DNA of 16,068 nt from JADDRA01 sp035553895 (GCA_035553895.1 DATMJI010000010.1:1-16068); one strand, 5' to 3'; positions 1 through 8,311 are shown, counted from the first letter of the stretch. Notes: generated by a model from the sequence alone, not told the origin. Numbers and translations are program-made.

Positions 1-1283
1 GCCCGGGCCGGGGCCGGGGCGACGTAGGGCGCCGGGGGACCGGTGAGGGCGACGATCTCGGGGCCACCGGGGCGGACGTCGACGGTGGTGGGGCGGATGC
101 CGGCGCGCTTGGTGAGCGTCCGCACGTCGCCTGCCTGATCGGGCAGGGCCAAGGTGACCACCGTGCCCCCGGCCCCGGCCCGGGCGGTGCGGCCCGAGCG
201 GTGGAGGTAGGCCTTGTGCTCGGTCGGCGGGTCGACGTGGACCACCAGGGCGATGTCGTCGACGTGGATGCCCCGGGCGGCGATGTCGGTGGCCACCATG
301 ACCCGGCTCGAGCCGTTGGAGAACGCCGCCAGGTTGCGCTGGCGGACCTGCTGGCTCAAGTTGCCGTGCAGCTCGACGGCGGGGATGCCGGCGGCCGTCA
401 GCTGGCGGGTCAGGCGCTTGGCCGTGTGCTTGGTGCGCATGAACAGCAGGCTGCGCCCCTGGCCCTGGGCCAGCTCGTGGATCACCGCCGCCTTGTCGGT
501 GGCGCTGACGGCGAAGACGTGGTGGTCCATGGCCGCCACCGGCGACTCGGCGGAATCGACGGCGTGGGTACGGGGCTGGTCGAGGTAGCGCCGGACGATG
601 ACGTCGACGCCGTTGTCGAGGGTGGCCGAGAACAGCAGGCGCTGGCCGACCTCGGGGGTCCGGTCGAGGATGCGGCGCACGGCGGGTAGGAATCCGAGAT
701 CGGCCATGTGGTCGGCCTCGTCGATCACCGTGATCTCCACCGCCGACAGGTCACAGTGCCCCTGGCCGATGAGATCCTCCAGGCGGCCGGGGCAGGCGAT
801 GAGGACATCGACGCCCCGGGACAGGGCCTTGACCTGGGGGTGCTGGCCCACGCCGCCGAAGATCACGGTGGCCTGGAGCCCGGCACTCTGGGCCAAGGGC
901 CGAACGACCTCGAGCACCTGGTTGGCCAGCTCCCGGGTGGGTACGAGCACGAGCGAACGGGCCTGGCGGGGGCGGCGGGTGCCTCCCGAGAGCCGGGCCA
1001 CGAGAGGCAGGCAGAAGGCCAGCGTCTTGCCGCTGCCGGTACGGCCCCGGCCCAGCACGTCGCGGCCGGCGAGGGTGTCGGCCAGGGTGGCCGCTTGGAT
1101 GGGGAACGGCGCCGTCATCCCCTGGCGGGCCAGGGGGGCACACAGCCACTCGGGCACCCCGGCGGCGGCGAAGGTCGCCGGGCCGGGCGCTGGCGGAGTG
1201 GCAGCCGCGACGGTGATGGTCGGGCTGCCGGGGGCGGGTCGGGGGGACCGGCGCCGGCGGCGCTGGTGGTCGGACGTGCTCAT
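1..1283 (-). CDS. DEAD-box ATP-dependent RNA helicase, C-terminus cut by window edge
   Basis: ATP-dependent RNA helicase of superfamily 2, expected to remodel RNA or RNA-protein complexes in the cytoplasm. About 427 residues are visible and the frame is still open at base 1, so the C-terminal tail is missing. After an Arg/Pro/Ala-rich N-terminus come a Q-motif region (near residues 38-63, with FPIQ), Walker A GRGRTGSGKT (78-87), DEAD (188-191, followed by H), SAT (219-221) and motif VI HRSGRTARAG (361-370). This is the complete core of a DEAD-box protein, closest to the RhlE/DeaD-like bacterial group. The ATG at 1283 is chosen because AAAGGA lies about 8 nt upstream on this strand. It is divergent from the alpha/beta hydrolase, with about 170 bp between them. 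The family is certain; the specific subfamily and cellular target are not. Confidence 0.95.
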   Translation of the reverse strand, partial: MSTSDHQRRRRRSPRPAPGSPTITVAAATPPAPGPATFAAAGVPEWLCAPLARQGMTAPFPIQAATLADTLAGRDVLGRGRTGSGKTLAFCLPLVARLSGGTRRPRQARSLVLVPTRELANQVLEVVRPLAQSAGLQATVIFGGVGQHPQVKALSRGVDVLIACPGRLEDLIGQGHCDLSAVEITVIDEADHMADLGFLPAVRRILDRTPEVGQRLLFSATLDNGVDVIVRRYLDQPRTHAVDSAESPVAAMDHHVFAVSATDKAAVIHELAQGQGRSLLFMRTKHTAKRLTRQLTAAGIPAVELHGNLSQQVRQRNLAAFSNGSSRVMVATDIAARGIHVDDIALVVHVDPPTEHKAYLHRSGRTARAGAGGTVVTLALPDQAGDVRTLTKRAGIRPTTVDVRPGGPEIVALTGPPAPYVAPAPAR

Positions 1284-1443
1284 TGAAGGGTTCCTTTGCA
1301 CCGGGAGGGCGTGGGGGCGCTCGCAGATCCGGCGCCGGGATCCGGGGCCAGGCGCGAGGCGCGGAGACCACCGGTGACCCCGAGACTAGCGGTCCCGGTG
1401 GCCGATGGTGGGATGGGAGGCGTTCTGGCCACCGAGACCGGCC

Positions 1444-1449
1444 TAGCGT
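1444..1449 (+). promoter_or_regulatory. putative -10 box (TAGCGT) for leaderless hydrolase mRNA
   Basis: TAGCGT matches the actinobacterial TANNNT -10 pattern and ends 8 nt before GTG 1458. The same hexamer sits 7 nt before the SURF1 start, and TACCGT 7 nt before the HAD start. No clear -35 is visible. This is inference from spacing. Confidence 0.4.
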
Positions 1450-1457
1450 CACCGGCG

Positions 1458-2246
1458 GTGAGCCAACGAATCCGGCGAACGAGGGCGGGCGACGGCACCG
1501 TGCTCGCCTGGCAGGAGGCGGGCACCGGTCCCGCCCTCTTGCTGGTCCACGCCACCGCATCCGACGCCCGCCAGTGGGCCCGGCTGGTGCCCCTGCTGGC
1601 CGAGCACTTCAGGGTGGTGACCATGGACCGCCGGGGCCGCAGGGCCAGCGGCGCCGTGGGCCCGGCCCACTCCCTGGCCACCGAGTACGGCGACATCGCC
1701 GCCGTGGCCGGCGCCGTCGGCGCGCCCGTCCACATCCTCGGCCACTCCTCGGGGGCCCGCTTCGCCCTCCACGCCGCCCCGGACATCGCCCACCTGGCCA
1801 GCCTGATCCTCTACGAGCCCCCCGAGCCCCGGGACCTGCCCGACCATCTGCTGGCATCCCTCGACCGGCTGGAGGCCGCGGGCGACCGGGCCGGGCTGCT
1901 GCGGTTCTTCCTCGTCGATTACCTCGGCAACGGCGAGGACGACCTGGCCTTTCTCCAGGACCGGCCCATCTGGCCCATCATGATGGACAACGCCTTGACC
2001 CTTCCGGCCGAGCTCCGGGCTGGGCGCCGCTACCGGTTCAGCCCCGCCGACGTGGCCGGGATCCGCGTCCCCACACTGCTGCTCATCGGGGAGGAGAGCA
2101 GGGAGGAGCTGGGCCAGATCACCGCCACCATCGCCGCCGCCGTGCCCGGTGCCACCGTCGCCACCCTGGCCGGCCAGGGCCACGGCGCCATGTTCAGCGC
2201 CCCCGATCTGCTGGCCGCCGAGGTCCTGGGCTTCATCCGGCGCTGA
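1458..2246 (+). CDS. alpha/beta-fold hydrolase
   Basis: Predicted soluble hydrolase of the alpha/beta superfamily, 262 residues; substrate unknown. Visible: the beta-strand LLLVHATAS (27-35), where the usual HG after the strand is replaced by HA; the nucleophile elbow GHSSG (95-99, Ser97); a late strand TLLLIGEES (206-214), which places Glu rather than the more usual Asp near the acid position; and the catalytic His in GQGHGAM (239-245). The start is uncertain. The frame is open from a TTG at 1296, with an ATG at 1413 and a GTG at 1374 (preceded by GGAG at 1363-1366). I chose GTG 1458 because it begins where family members usually begin (a short segment, then GDGTVLAW) and because TAGCGT (1444-1449) lies 8 nt before it, as in a leaderless transcript. 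It is followed after 89 bp by the DUF4331 gene; no functional link is evident. Confidence 0.85.
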   Translation: MSQRIRRTRAGDGTVLAWQEAGTGPALLLVHATASDARQWARLVPLLAEHFRVVTMDRRGRRASGAVGPAHSLATEYGDIAAVAGAVGAPVHILGHSSGARFALHAAPDIAHLASLILYEPPEPRDLPDHLLASLDRLEAAGDRAGLLRFFLVDYLGNGEDDLAFLQDRPIWPIMMDNALTLPAELRAGRRYRFSPADVAGIRVPTLLLIGEESREELGQITATIAAAVPGATVATLAGQGHGAMFSAPDLLAAEVLGFIRR

Positions 2247-2335
2247 AAATCCGGTCGAAAACCCGCAAGGCAGCGCAGTTCCGAACATCCCCCGAACCGG
2301 CCAGTCGGTCGCGTCCCCCCATCGAAGGGAAGCCC

Positions 2336-3970
2336 ATGCCCCGCTCCTCCCGCCGCAGCCTGCCGGCCCCCCGCTCCGTCCTGACCGTGGGCCTCGGTGC
2401 CCTGGTGGCCCTCGGCCTGGTCAGCCCGGCCCAGAGCTCCAGCCACCGGGAAGCCCCGATGATCTCGGAAGACCCCACCGCCGACAACACCGACGTCTAC
2501 GCCTTCGTGGCCCCCGACGCCCCCGGCACCGTCACCCTCATCTCCAACTTCAACGGCTTCCAGGAGCCGGGGGGCGGGCCCAACTACTTCAAGTTCGGCG
2601 ACGACGTCCTCTACGAGATCAAGATCGACAACGACGGGGACGCCGTGGAGGACGTCACCTACGGCTTCCGCTTCTCGACCACCACCGTCGACCCCGACTC
2701 CTTCCTCTACGCCACCGGGCCCATCACCAGCATCGACGACAGCACCTGGAACCGGCCCCAGCGCTACACCGTGTTCCGCAACGGCACCGAGGTGGCGTCC
2801 AACCTGTTGACCCCCCCGGCCAACGTGGGGCCCCGCAGCACCCCCGACTACGAGGCCCTGGCCGCCCAGGCCGTCCATGACCTGCCCGGGGGCGGGCAGG
2901 TGTTCGCCGGCCAGCGGGACGAGGGCTTCTACGTCGACATCGCCTCCATCTTCGACCTCGGCGGCCTGCGGCCGCTGAACTCGGCCCACGCCGTCCCGCT
3001 GCCCGACGCCAGCGGCATCGACACCTTCGCCGGCTACAACGTCCAGTCCATCGCCCTGCAGGTCCCGACCTCGGACCTGGTGGCCGGCTCCGAGCCGGTG
3101 ATCGGCGTATGGTCCACCGCCTCCCGCCAGGCCACCCGCACCCTCACCGCCGGTGACGCCAGCTTCTCCGGTGACTGGGTCCAGGTCTCCCGCCTGGGCA
3201 GCCCCCTGGTCAACGAGGTGGTCATCCCCCTCGGGCTCAAGGACGCCTTCAACTCCCTGGAGCCGTCCCAGGACGCTGCCACCCTGGCCGGCGTGCAGGC
3301 GCCGCCGCTGGCTACCGAAGGCGACATCCCCCTGGTGACCGACCCCATCATCGCCGGCCTGGTCGAGGCCCTCTACGGGGTGAGCGTGCCGCCCGCCCCC
3401 CGCGACGACCTGGTGTCGATCTTCCTCACCGGGGTGGCCGACGTGAACCAGCCGGCCAATGTGGTGCCGGCCGAGATGCTGCGGCTCAACACCTCGGTGA
3501 CCCCCACCGCCTTTGCCGACCAGGACCGCCTCGGGCTCCTCGCCGGCCAGGCCGACGGTTTCCCCAACGGCCGCCGGGTGGGCGACGACGTGGTCGACAT
3601 CGCCCTGCGGGCAGTGGCCGGTGGCACTCCCTTCACCCCGGACTTCAACGTCGCCCCCAACAACGCCTTGAGCGACGGGGCCAACGCCAACGACCGGCCC
3701 TACCTCGGCTCGTTCCCCTACCTGGCCACGCCGCACCAGGGCTACGACCTCAACAACCCGGCCCGGGTGACGACCGCCGGGCCGCCGGTCACCCAACCCA
3801 CGTCCCAGCCCTCGGGCCAGGAGACGGCTGCTCCCACCACCGTGCCCGCCGGGCCCCAGCTTCCCGTCACCGGGTGGGGCCCGACCCTCACCTCGTTCCT
3901 GGCCGCCGCCGCCATGATCGCCAGCGTGCTGGGCGCCCGGCGCCTGGTCCGTTCCCGCGCCGGCCAGTAG
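2336..3970 (+). CDS. DUF4331 surface protein with LPXTG-type sorting signal
   Basis: Exported protein of 544 residues; the biochemical role of DUF4331 is not known to me. The N-terminus is a signal peptide: basic MPRSSRRS, a hydrophobic run around 14-29, and likely cleavage near residues 32-35. The mature chain opens with the family hallmark SSHREAPMISEDPTADNTDV, followed by a long DUF4331 domain to about residue 480. After a Thr/Pro/Gln/Ser-rich linker (about 481-508) comes LPVTG (509-513), a hydrophobic segment and a basic tail (RRLVRSR), which is the tripartite class of signal recognised by sortases. Anchoring to the cell wall is therefore likely, though no sortase lies in the window. The ATG at 2336 is supported by AAGGGA (2325-2330), 5 nt upstream. 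The frame is open far upstream (to 1283), but that stretch overlaps the hydrolase and is not coding. The 89-bp gap before it shows no clear -10 box. Confidence 0.92.
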   Translation: MPRSSRRSLPAPRSVLTVGLGALVALGLVSPAQSSSHREAPMISEDPTADNTDVYAFVAPDAPGTVTLISNFNGFQEPGGGPNYFKFGDDVLYEIKIDNDGDAVEDVTYGFRFSTTTVDPDSFLYATGPITSIDDSTWNRPQRYTVFRNGTEVASNLLTPPANVGPRSTPDYEALAAQAVHDLPGGGQVFAGQRDEGFYVDIASIFDLGGLRPLNSAHAVPLPDASGIDTFAGYNVQSIALQVPTSDLVAGSEPVIGVWSTASRQATRTLTAGDASFSGDWVQVSRLGSPLVNEVVIPLGLKDAFNSLEPSQDAATLAGVQAPPLATEGDIPLVTDPIIAGLVEALYGVSVPPAPRDDLVSIFLTGVADVNQPANVVPAEMLRLNTSVTPTAFADQDRLGLLAGQADGFPNGRRVGDDVVDIALRAVAGGTPFTPDFNVAPNNALSDGANANDRPYLGSFPYLATPHQGYDLNNPARVTTAGPPVTQPTSQPSGQETAAPTTVPAGPQLPVTGWGPTLTSFLAAAAMIASVLGARRLVRSRAGQ

Positions 3971-3980
3971 TCGCCCGTCC

Positions 3981-4034
3981 CGCCTCTCCGGTGCCGGGGC
4001 GGCGCCTGGCGCCGCCGCAGTACCGGAGAAGGCG
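3981..4034. terminator. stem-loop between convergent genes, probable bidirectional terminator
   Basis: The arm 3981-3992 (CGCCTCTCCGGT) pairs with 4022-4034 (ACCGGAGA, one bulged A, GGCG). An inner stem GGCGGC (3998-4003) pairs with GCCGCC (4011-4016). It occupies most of the 77 bp between the stop of the DUF4331 gene (3970) and the stop of the convergent HAD gene (4048-4050). There is no T tract, which is common for hairpin terminators in high-GC actinobacteria. Pairing is read directly; function is inferred. Confidence 0.65.
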
Positions 4035-4047
4035 AGGGGCCTGGCCC

Positions 4048-4761
4048 TCAGCGCCAGGCGTCGACCACGGCGGGGAGCTCGGCCAGGGTGTCGATGACGG
4101 CATCGGGCGCCACGTCCCAGGGTGGGGCGTGGTCGTTGGCCACCAGCACCGCCCGCAAGCCAGCCTGCTGGGCGCCCCAGACGTCGTCGTAGGGGCGGTC
4201 GCCGACGAACACGGCCCGGGTGGCGTCCTCCACCCCGAGGGCGTCGAGAGCGGCCCGGAAGACCGACGGGTGGGGCTTGAGGTGGGTCATCTCGCTGGTG
4301 TAGAGCCGGGCGTCGATGAGCTCGTCCAACCCGTCGCGGGCGAGGAAGCGCTCGTGGAAGGCCCGGGGCCAGTGCGTGTTCGACAGCAGCCCCACCCGCA
4401 GGCCCCGCCGCCTGAGGGACTCCAGGGCGGCCGGGGCGGCAGCGAAGTGGCGGATGTGGGGCGTCCAGGCATCGAGGTGGCCGACGGCGGCCTCCTCCAG
4501 CACCGCTTCGGCCACGTCGAGGTCGAGCTCGCCTGACGCCTCGGCTACCAGCTCGGCCAGCGTGCCCGACCGGCAGGCTCCCGCCGTGCGCTCCCAGAAC
4601 CGGGCTTCCACCGCGCAGAGCCGCTCGGCCACCTCCGCTTCCCGGTCGGGGGCCAGGTGGCGGGCGGCCAGGGTCCACACGTCGGTCATCTCCAGGGGGA
4701 CGAACTCGGCCAGCGTCCCGCCCCAGTCGAACACCACGGCATCGAGTCCCGCACCAGCCAC
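4048..4761 (-). CDS. HAD-superfamily hydrolase
   Basis: Cytoplasmic haloacid-dehalogenase-superfamily hydrolase, 237 residues, subfamily I with a helical cap. Motif I is VFDWGGTL (10-17) with nucleophile Asp12; the usual second Asp (general acid, D+2) is Gly14. Motif II is LLSNTH (125-130, Ser127), motif III Lys162 in HLKPHP, and motif IV FVGDRPYDD (185-193). Two starts compete. An ATG at 4854 adds 31 residues of low-complexity sequence and would overlap the divergent crtE by about 50 bp. GTG 4761 starts just before motif I and has TACCGT (4774-4769 on this strand) 7 nt upstream, so I use it. It is divergent from crtE. A role in prenyl-phosphate metabolism is possible by position only; the substrate is unknown. 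Confidence 0.88.
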   Translation of the reverse strand: MAGAGLDAVVFDWGGTLAEFVPLEMTDVWTLAARHLAPDREAEVAERLCAVEARFWERTAGACRSGTLAELVAEASGELDLDVAEAVLEEAAVGHLDAWTPHIRHFAAAPAALESLRRRGLRVGLLSNTHWPRAFHERFLARDGLDELIDARLYTSEMTHLKPHPSVFRAALDALGVEDATRAVFVGDRPYDDVWGAQQAGLRAVLVANDHAPPWDVAPDAVIDTLAELPAVVDAWR

Positions 4762-4768
4762 GGCGGCG

Positions 4769-4774
4769 ACGGTA
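4769..4774 (-). promoter_or_regulatory. putative -10 box (TACCGT) for leaderless HAD mRNA
   Basis: On the minus strand TACCGT is followed by 7 nt and then GTG 4761. It fits the TANNNT pattern and the spacing seen at the SURF1 gene, and there is no Shine-Dalgarno before this GTG. Inferred only. Confidence 0.4.
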
Positions 4775-4805
4775 GCGGGACCCGTCCGCCAACCGAGCGA
4801 GCCGG

Positions 4806-5924
4806 GTGCGACCGGAAGGCGCACCCTCGCCCGCCTACCATGGCCCGATCCCATTCCCGGCCGAGCCCACCGCCGCTCCCGCGCCGCCCAGCCTGCTCGA
4901 CATCGCCGGGCGGGTGGATGCCCGCGTCCGGCGGTTCCTCGATGCCGAGGTCGAGCGCTGGGCCGCCGTCGACCCCGACCTCCGCAGCCCCATCGAGTGC
5001 CTGGCCGGGCTGGTGGCCTCGGGGGGCAAGCGCCTGCGCCCCGCCTTTTGCCACTGGGCCTGGGTGGGCGCCGGGGGCCACCAGGGCGATCCCCTGGTGG
5101 TGGACGTGGGGGCCGCCTTCGAACTGCTGCACGCCTTCGCCCTGGTGCACGACGACGTGATGGACGGGTCGAGCCAGCGCCGGGGCCAGGCCACGGCGCA
5201 CGTCACCTACGCCGAGCGCCACGCCGAGGCCGGCTGGCGGGGCGAGCCCCGGCGCTTCGGAGAAGGGGTGGCCATCCTGGTGGGCGACCTGGCCTTCGTC
5301 TATGCCGACATGTTGATGGCCGGGGCACCGGCGGCGGCCCGCGCCGTCTACGACGAGCTACGCATCGAGCTCAACATCGGCCAGTACCTCGACGTGTTGG
5401 GCACGGCCCGGGGCCAGGCCAACCTGGCGACGGCCCGGCGGATCACCTCCTACAAGTCGGGCAAGTACACCGTGGAGCGACCCCTCCACGTGGGGGCGGC
5501 CCTGGCCGGGCGCCTCGACGAGCTGGCCGGGCCCCTGTCGGCCTACGGCCTGCCTCTCGGCGACGCCTTCCAGCTCCGGGACGACCTCCTCGGGGCCTTC
5601 GGCGACTCGTCGGCCACCGGCAAGCCGGTGGGCGACGACCTGCGGGAGGGCAAGCCCACGCCCCTCATGGCCATCGCCGCCCAGCGGGCCACCGGAGCCG
5701 GAGCCCGCTGCCTGGCCCGCACCGGCGACCCCGGCCTCAGCGAGGCCCAGGTGGCCGAGGTCCAGGGGGTCCTGGTCGACACTGGCGCCCGCGACGAGAT
5801 CGAGCGCACCATCGGGCGCCTCACGGCCGAGGCCATCGAGTCGATCAAAGCGGCGCCGCTGGTGGAGGAGGCCCAGGTGGCCCTGGCCGAGCTGGCCGCC
5901 TACGTGGCCTGGCGGGACCGGTGA
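4806..5924 (+). CDS. crtE: polyprenyl (geranylgeranyl) diphosphate synthase
   Basis: Trans-isoprenyl diphosphate synthase, expected to condense isopentenyl diphosphate with an allylic diphosphate to make GGPP, the precursor used by the phytoene synthase downstream. It is 372 residues from GTG 4806. Visible: GGKRLRP (73-79), the first Asp-rich motif DDVMD (116-120) preceded by LLHAFALVH, the region from YKSGKYT (216-222), and the second Asp-rich region LRDDLLGAFGD (257-267), followed by GKPVGDDLREGK (272-283), typical of actinobacterial IdsA/CrtE proteins. Phe111, five residues before DDVMD, is compatible with a C20 product. The start is unsure: GTG 4806 has no good ribosome site, and a TACCAT box (4836-4841) lies inside this reading, 6 nt before an in-frame ATC at 4848. 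It heads the crtE-crtI-crtB operon, with 37 bp before crtI. Confidence 0.92.
   Translation: MRPEGAPSPAYHGPIPFPAEPTAAPAPPSLLDIAGRVDARVRRFLDAEVERWAAVDPDLRSPIECLAGLVASGGKRLRPAFCHWAWVGAGGHQGDPLVVDVGAAFELLHAFALVHDDVMDGSSQRRGQATAHVTYAERHAEAGWRGEPRRFGEGVAILVGDLAFVYADMLMAGAPAAARAVYDELRIELNIGQYLDVLGTARGQANLATARRITSYKSGKYTVERPLHVGAALAGRLDELAGPLSAYGLPLGDAFQLRDDLLGAFGDSSATGKPVGDDLREGKPTPLMAIAAQRATGAGARCLARTGDPGLSEAQVAEVQGVLVDTGARDEIERTIGRLTAEAIESIKAAPLVEEAQVALAELAAYVAWRDR
4836..4841 (+). promoter_or_regulatory. putative -10 box (TACCAT) for crtEIB
   Basis: A TANNNT hexamer with transcription expected to start about 7 nt downstream, at an in-frame ATC (4848). If used, the annotated GTG 4806 would lie outside the mRNA. 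No -35 is recognisable. Weak inference. Confidence 0.28.
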
Positions 5925-5961
5925 GCGGCCGAGCCACGGCGACCGGGACGGGGGGCGCCTG

Positions 5962-7446
5962 ATGCAGGTCGTGGTGGTGGGGGCCGGACTCGGCGGGCTC
6001 TCGGCCGCCTGCCACCTGGTGGGCAAGGGCCACGACGTGGTTGTGGTCGAGCGGGGCGACCAGCCCGGGGGCCGCGTCGGGTTGCTGGAGATGGGGGGCT
6101 ACCGCTTCGACACCGGCGCCACCGTGCTCACCATGCCCGGCCTGGTGGAGGAGTGCTTCACCGCCGCCGGGGCCACCATGGCCGACCATGTCGACATCCG
6201 CCCCATCGACCCCATGTACCGGGCCTGCTACGCCGACGGCTCGGTGTTGCGGGTGTGGCACGGGCGGGAGCGCATGACGACCGAGATCGAGGAGGTGTGC
6301 GGGCCCAGCGAGGCGGCCGCCTTCGGGCGCTTCTGCGACTGGCTGGGCCAGCTGTACCGCCTGGAAATGCCCCACTTCATCGGCCGCAACTTCGACTCGC
6401 CCCTCGACCTCACCCACCCGCTGCGCCCCACCATCGACCTGGTCCGCCTGGGCGGGTTCCGCCGCATGGCCCGGGCAGTGGCCGGCTACTTCGACGACGA
6501 GCGCCTGCAACGGATCTTCAGCTTCCAGTCGATGTACGCCGGCCTGGCCCCCTACGAGGCCCTGGCCCTGTACTGCGTCATCACCTACATGGACTCGGTG
6601 GAGGGCGTCTACTTCCCCATGGGGGGCATGCACGCCATGTGCCGGGGGCTGGCGGCGGCCGTCGAGGCGGCCGGCGGCGAGGTCCGCTACGGCGCCGCCG
6701 TCGAGACCATCCTGCGCCGCCACGGCACCACCGGTGAGGTCACCGGGGTCCGCCTGGTCAGCGGCGAGACCATCCCTGCCGGAGCGGTGGTGGCCAACCC
6801 CGACCTGCCGGTGGCCTACCGCAGCTTGCTGGGCGGCCTCGACGCCCCCCGCACCGCCCGCCGGGGCCACTATTCACCGTCGTGCGTGGTGTGGCACGCC
6901 GGGGTCAAGGGCCTCCCACCGGACGACGCGGCCCACCACAACATCCACTTCGGCGCCGCCTGGGACGATGCCTTCAAGGCCATCCTCAAAGACGGCACCC
7001 GCATGCCCGACCCGTCCATCCTCGTCACCGTGCACTCCAAGGACGACCCGTCGCTGGCCCCCGAGGGGTGCTCCACCCTTTACGTGCTCGAACCCACCCC
7101 CAACCTCGACGGGCGGGTGGACTGGACCGCCGAGCGGGAGCGGGTGCGGGCCTCGCTGGCCGGGCGGGTGGCCGCCCTCGGCTACCCGAGCGAGGTGGAG
7201 GTCGAGGCCTTCGTCGACCCCCTCGACTGGGAGCGGGCGGGCATGGAGCGGGGCACGCCCTTCGCCCTGTCCCACCGCTTCCTCCAAACCGGCCCCTTCC
7301 GGCCCAGCAATGTCGACAGGCGGGCCCCGGGGCTGGTCTTCGTGGGGTCGAGCACGGTGCCCGGGGTGGGCGTGCCCACCGTGTTGGTGTCGGGGCGCCT
7401 GGCCGCCGAGCGGGTGGAGGAGCACGCCCGCAGGAGCGCCCGGTGA
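5962..7446 (+). CDS. crtI: phytoene desaturase (CrtI type)
   Basis: FAD-dependent carotene desaturase and isomerase, expected to convert phytoene to lycopene (or neurosporene) at the membrane; 494 residues, usual for CrtI. The N-terminus has the dinucleotide-binding GAGLGG (7-12) with the ribose-binding Glu30 at the end of the second strand, then QPGGRVG and FDTGATVLTMP. The C-terminal FAD-binding segment, about 457-479, contains GSSTVPGVGVPTV, and NPDLPVAYRSL is typical of bacterial phytoene desaturases. ATG 5962 has a GGGGG ribosome-binding tract (5951-5955) 6 nt upstream. Its last codons overlap the crtB start (GTGA, 4 bp), so the two are translationally coupled. A second, diverged family member lies at 13573-15036. 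The number of desaturation steps cannot be told from sequence. Confidence 0.95.
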   Translation: MQVVVVGAGLGGLSAACHLVGKGHDVVVVERGDQPGGRVGLLEMGGYRFDTGATVLTMPGLVEECFTAAGATMADHVDIRPIDPMYRACYADGSVLRVWHGRERMTTEIEEVCGPSEAAAFGRFCDWLGQLYRLEMPHFIGRNFDSPLDLTHPLRPTIDLVRLGGFRRMARAVAGYFDDERLQRIFSFQSMYAGLAPYEALALYCVITYMDSVEGVYFPMGGMHAMCRGLAAAVEAAGGEVRYGAAVETILRRHGTTGEVTGVRLVSGETIPAGAVVANPDLPVAYRSLLGGLDAPRTARRGHYSPSCVVWHAGVKGLPPDDAAHHNIHFGAAWDDAFKAILKDGTRMPDPSILVTVHSKDDPSLAPEGCSTLYVLEPTPNLDGRVDWTAERERVRASLAGRVAALGYPSEVEVEAFVDPLDWERAGMERGTPFALSHRFLQTGPFRPSNVDRRAPGLVFVGSSTVPGVGVPTVLVSGRLAAERVEEHARRSAR

Positions 7447-8306
7447 GCGCCGCCCGCCCGGTCACCCTGGAGCAGAGCTACGCCCGCTGCCGGGAGCTCA
7501 ACCGCCGCTACGGCACCACCTACTACTGGTCGACCAAGGCCCTGCCCCGGGTCAAGCGCCACCACGTCTGGGCCCTCTACGGCTTCTGCCGCTACGCCGA
7601 CGACATCGTCGACGACCTCGGCTCGTCGGCGCCCACCGAGGTGCGGGCCAAGGCCCTGGCCGCCTTCGGGGACCAGTTCTTCGCCGACCTGGAGGCGGGG
7701 GATTCCGCCGACGGGGTGCTCAAGGCGGTGGTCCACACGGTGCGGGCCTTCGCCATCGACCCCGACTGCTTCCGCCGCTTCCTGCGGTCCATGACCATGG
7801 ATCTCACCGTGGCGTCCTACGAGACCTGGGACGACCTGCTCGCCTACATGGACGGCTCGGCGGCGGTCATCGGCGAGATGATGCTGCCCATTCTCGAGCC
7901 GGCCTCGCCGGCCGCCCGGCCCCACGCCCAGGATCTGGGCAACGCCTTCCAGCTCACCAACTTCCTGCGCGACGTGGGCGAGGACCTCGACCGGGGCCGG
8001 GTGTACCTGCCCCAGGAGGACCTGCGCCGCTTCGGGGCCGACCCCTGGTTGCGCCGGGCGACCCCGCAGTGGCAGGCCGTCATGGCCTTCGAGATCGAGC
8101 GGTGCCGGGAGCTGTACCACTCGGCCGATGTCGGCCTGGCCATGCTGCCGGCCTCGTCGCTGCCCGGGATCAGGGCCGCCCGGGTCCTCTACGCCGGGAT
8201 CCTGGACCGCATCGAAGCCGCCGGCGGCGACGTGTTCTCCCGCCGGGCCCGGGTCCCCACCTGGCGCAAGGCCCTCACGGTGGGCCGCCTGGCCGTCCGG
8301 CGCTGA
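7443..8306 (+). CDS. crtB: phytoene synthase
   Basis: Squalene/phytoene synthase family enzyme joining two GGPP molecules head-to-head to make phytoene, the committed step of C40 carotenoid synthesis. It is 287 residues from a GTG that overlaps the crtI stop by 4 bp. Both Mg-diphosphate-binding Asp-rich motifs are intact: YADDIVDD (51-58) and LRDVGEDLDRGRVYLP (175-190), the latter preceded by LGNAFQLTN. TYYWSTKALP near 26-35 matches the family's substrate-binding N-terminal helix. The presence of crtE and crtI immediately upstream fixes the reading as phytoene rather than squalene synthase. A 51-bp palindromic repeat begins 5 nt after the stop. The downstream glycosyltransferase is convergent. 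Confidence 0.96.
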   Translation: MSAARPVTLEQSYARCRELNRRYGTTYYWSTKALPRVKRHHVWALYGFCRYADDIVDDLGSSAPTEVRAKALAAFGDQFFADLEAGDSADGVLKAVVHTVRAFAIDPDCFRRFLRSMTMDLTVASYETWDDLLAYMDGSAAVIGEMMLPILEPASPAARPHAQDLGNAFQLTNFLRDVGEDLDRGRVYLPQEDLRRFGADPWLRRATPQWQAVMAFEIERCRELYHSADVGLAMLPASSLPGIRAARVLYAGILDRIEAAGGDVFSRRARVPTWRKALTVGRLAVRR

Positions 8307-8311
8307 CCCTG

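Noticed and set aside
1501..2246. Hydrolase as a dead enzyme because its acid residue is unusual
   Set aside because: Glu can serve as the acid in alpha/beta hydrolases, and the nucleophile Ser and catalytic His are intact.
1283..2335. Upstream extension of the DUF4331 reading frame
   Set aside because: Arg/Pro/Gly-rich frame shadow over the hydrolase; the true protein begins with a signal peptide at 2336 preceded by a good ribosome site.
2030..4792. Long open frame on the minus strand opposite DUF4331 and the HAD gene
   Set aside because: Composition is Gly/Val/Asp/His-rich antisense shadow of the DUF4331 codons, no domain is recognisable, and real genes cover both sides.
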